A stretch of DNA of 35,000 bases from Paratrimastix pyriformis (lineage: Eukaryota > Preaxostyla > Paratrimastigidae). The stretch spans positions 55,001 through 90,000 of the forward strand of contig JAPMOS010000021.1 of NCBI GenBank assembly GCA_027972325.1. Reading direction: 5' to 3'. The stretch's first letter is position 1. Every line of letters begins with the position of its first letter. Positions 33,854 through 35,000 of the stretch are shown here, piece after piece. Made by a program: the position numbers and the translations under genes. The notes under the pieces are model-generated. The model was not told the origin of the DNA and searched no databases. It saw nothing but the letters and a program-made list of their open reading frames with translations.

Positions 33854-34584
33854 ACGAACGGTCCGGGTGATGTCGTTATGCCTTCCCCCCCCCCCCCCCC
33901 CCCCCCGACCACCCCTCAGCGACCGATTCTTCTCCTCTCTTCTCGCCGCCCCTTCCGCAGTCCCCCTGCCGCGCGCGCTCGTCTGACCCACCTGCTTGTT
34001 GATCCCTCCCAACGAATCGAGAACTGTTTGATCATCACTCGAATATACCCCCACGTTCCGTTGCTCGGATGCAGATGAAAGGACGAAACGAACAGAAGAT
34101 AAGCAGCGACAGAAGAAGAGGAAAAGAAGAAGAAGACGAAGAAGAAGAAGACGACGAAGATAAAGAAGACGAAGACGAAGACGAAGACGAAGACGAAGAC
34201 GATGATGACTGGATGATGATGACTGGATGATGATGGTCGGACGATGATGGAGCGGAACAGCACCCACACATTGTCTGGGAAAGAACGAATGGGGGGGGGA
34301 CAGAGAAAGCGCCACCATCCCCAAGAGGACAGACTCCTGGGGGGCGTCCGAGAGGGACAGGGAAATGTGCAGCCGGGCCGTGTGGGCGTCGGGGTGGGCG
34401 TCCCGCACGGTGCCGATGGCCCGCAAGACGAAGAAGAAGAAGAAGAAGAAGAAGACGACGAAGAAGAAGACGAAGACGAAGAAGAAGAAGACGACGACGA
34501 CGAAGAAGAAGAAGAAGAAGACGAAGACGACGACGACGACGACGACGACGCAACCACGCAAAACCACACATGATCGCTCACCTC
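33854..34584. repeat. C run, GAA/GAC purine-strand repeats and possible orphan exon
   Basis: An uninterrupted C run (about 33887-33906) is followed by GAAGAAGAC/GACGAAGAC repeats (about 34090-34200 and 34425-34552). Between them, on the minus strand, about 34335-34430 reads AIGTVRDAHPDAHTARLHIS then LSLSDAPQE and ends at a GTCTGTCC donor. A second block near 34243-34275 reads NVWVLFRSII before a GTCCGA donor. These look like exons of an unidentified minus-strand gene. However, no AG acceptor precedes the first block within the CTT/CGT repeat, and the phase between blocks does not fit. Confidence 0.4.
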
Positions 34585-34992
34585 CTACGTCCACGGGTAG
34601 AAGCAGCAGAACATGGCTGTTCCCACTGCGGCATACCCCACAAAGTACCCCGTCACCAAGCAGGCCGGCACGCGCCAGCAGGCCCGAGGTCGGACGACCG
34701 GGGCTGGGCGGCGCGGGGCCAGAGTCCCCGCTCGGGCGCCTTCGGTGTGCCCTTCGAACGGGCTCCCAGGCTCAGACTCAGCCCCGGGACGGCAATTGGT
34801 GGGCCGCGGCGGGGTGGAGGGAGCTGCCCCAGCGGTCGGGGTGGTGGGTGGGGTCGGGGTGATCGCGGTGGTGGGGGGGCGGCGGTGGGACGGGGAGGGC
34901 TGGGGTGATGGAGATGACTCGAGGGCGCGGTAGACCAGCGAGGCGGCGCACCAGTAGAGTGGCGGTGAGAAGGCCAGGAACCGGGTGAGAAC
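34585..34992 (-). CDS. C-terminal exon of a multi-pass membrane protein, probably PIG-V/Gpi18-like GPI mannosyltransferase
   Basis: After an acceptor CCCCACAG at the window edge, a 408-nt minus-strand exon encodes VLTRFLAFSPPLYWCAASLV, then a long Pro/Thr/Ala-rich loop of about 75 residues. A hydrophobic segment ending the protein follows (CLVTGYFVGYAAVGTAMF then CCFYPWT and stop). The SPPLYW element and the terminal YFVGY...GTAMFCCFYPWT are what I recall from PIG-V/Gpi18, the ER enzyme that adds the second mannose to GPI precursors. The match rests on short motifs. The proline-rich insertion between the two hydrophobic segments would be unusual. The rest of the gene lies beyond the right edge. 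Confidence 0.5.
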   Translation of the reverse strand, partial: VLTRFLAFSPPLYWCAASLVYRALESSPSPQPSPSHRRPPTTAITPTPPTTPTAGAAPSTPPRPTNCRPGAESEPGSPFEGHTEGARAGTLAPRRPAPVVRPRACWRVPACLVTGYFVGYAAVGTAMFCCFYPWT

Positions 34993-35000
34993 CTGTGGGG

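Overview
The window is nuclear DNA from a GC-rich, intron-rich eukaryote that uses the standard stop codons. The gene content suggests a flagellated unicellular lineage, perhaps near the opisthokonts: SPAG16/PF20 (ciliary central pair), a WASP-type actin regulator, the gamma-secretase subunit PEN-2, and the rRNA methyltransferase SPB1. I cannot name the species. Exon chains were built by hand from protein-family conservation, splice phase and reading frame. SPB1, SPAG16, PEN-2 and the Rab-like gene close with every phase consistent (for SPAG16, all but its tentative first exon).

Layout. 21-1260 (-): first exon of a Pro/Ser-rich protein running off the left edge. 1261-2640: copies of a dispersed repeat ending in GAT microsatellite. 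About 2640-3446 (-): a weakly supported gene, divergent from SPB1. 3555-12071 (+): SPB1, 16 exons. 12481-12829 (-): PEN-2, 87 bp from and divergent to WASP at 12917-15988 (+). 16563-17879 (+): a secreted repeat protein. 18742-20987 (-): an unusual Rab-like GTPase. 21140-29332 (-): SPAG16, 16 exons. 30238-31560: an element bounded by near-perfect 39-bp terminal inverted repeats. 31630-33853 (+): an F-box/LRR-like gene whose frame slips five times. 34585-34992 (-): C-terminal exon of a multi-membrane protein, probably a PIG-V/Gpi18 GPI mannosyltransferase.

The most striking feature is the intron system. Nearly all inferred 5' splice sites read GTCYGT (mostly GTCCGT or GTCTGT) rather than GTRAGT. 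Introns near the 5' end of each gene are mostly 47-67 nt and compact, while later introns swell to 200-900 nt with ATC/GAT, CA, GTC and other simple repeats. Many swollen introns also hold partial tandem copies of the neighbouring exon edge together with its splice site. Such exon-edge duplications occur at donor edges (SPB1 introns 7, 9, 10; SPAG16 introns 5 and 13) and at acceptor edges (SPB1 introns 11, 12; SPAG16 introns 4, 11). I regard the altered donor consensus and the exon-edge duplication process as the main candidates for undescribed biology.

Caveats: intron boundaries are inferred without transcript data, and long C/G homopolymers make one-base errors in this sequence plausible.
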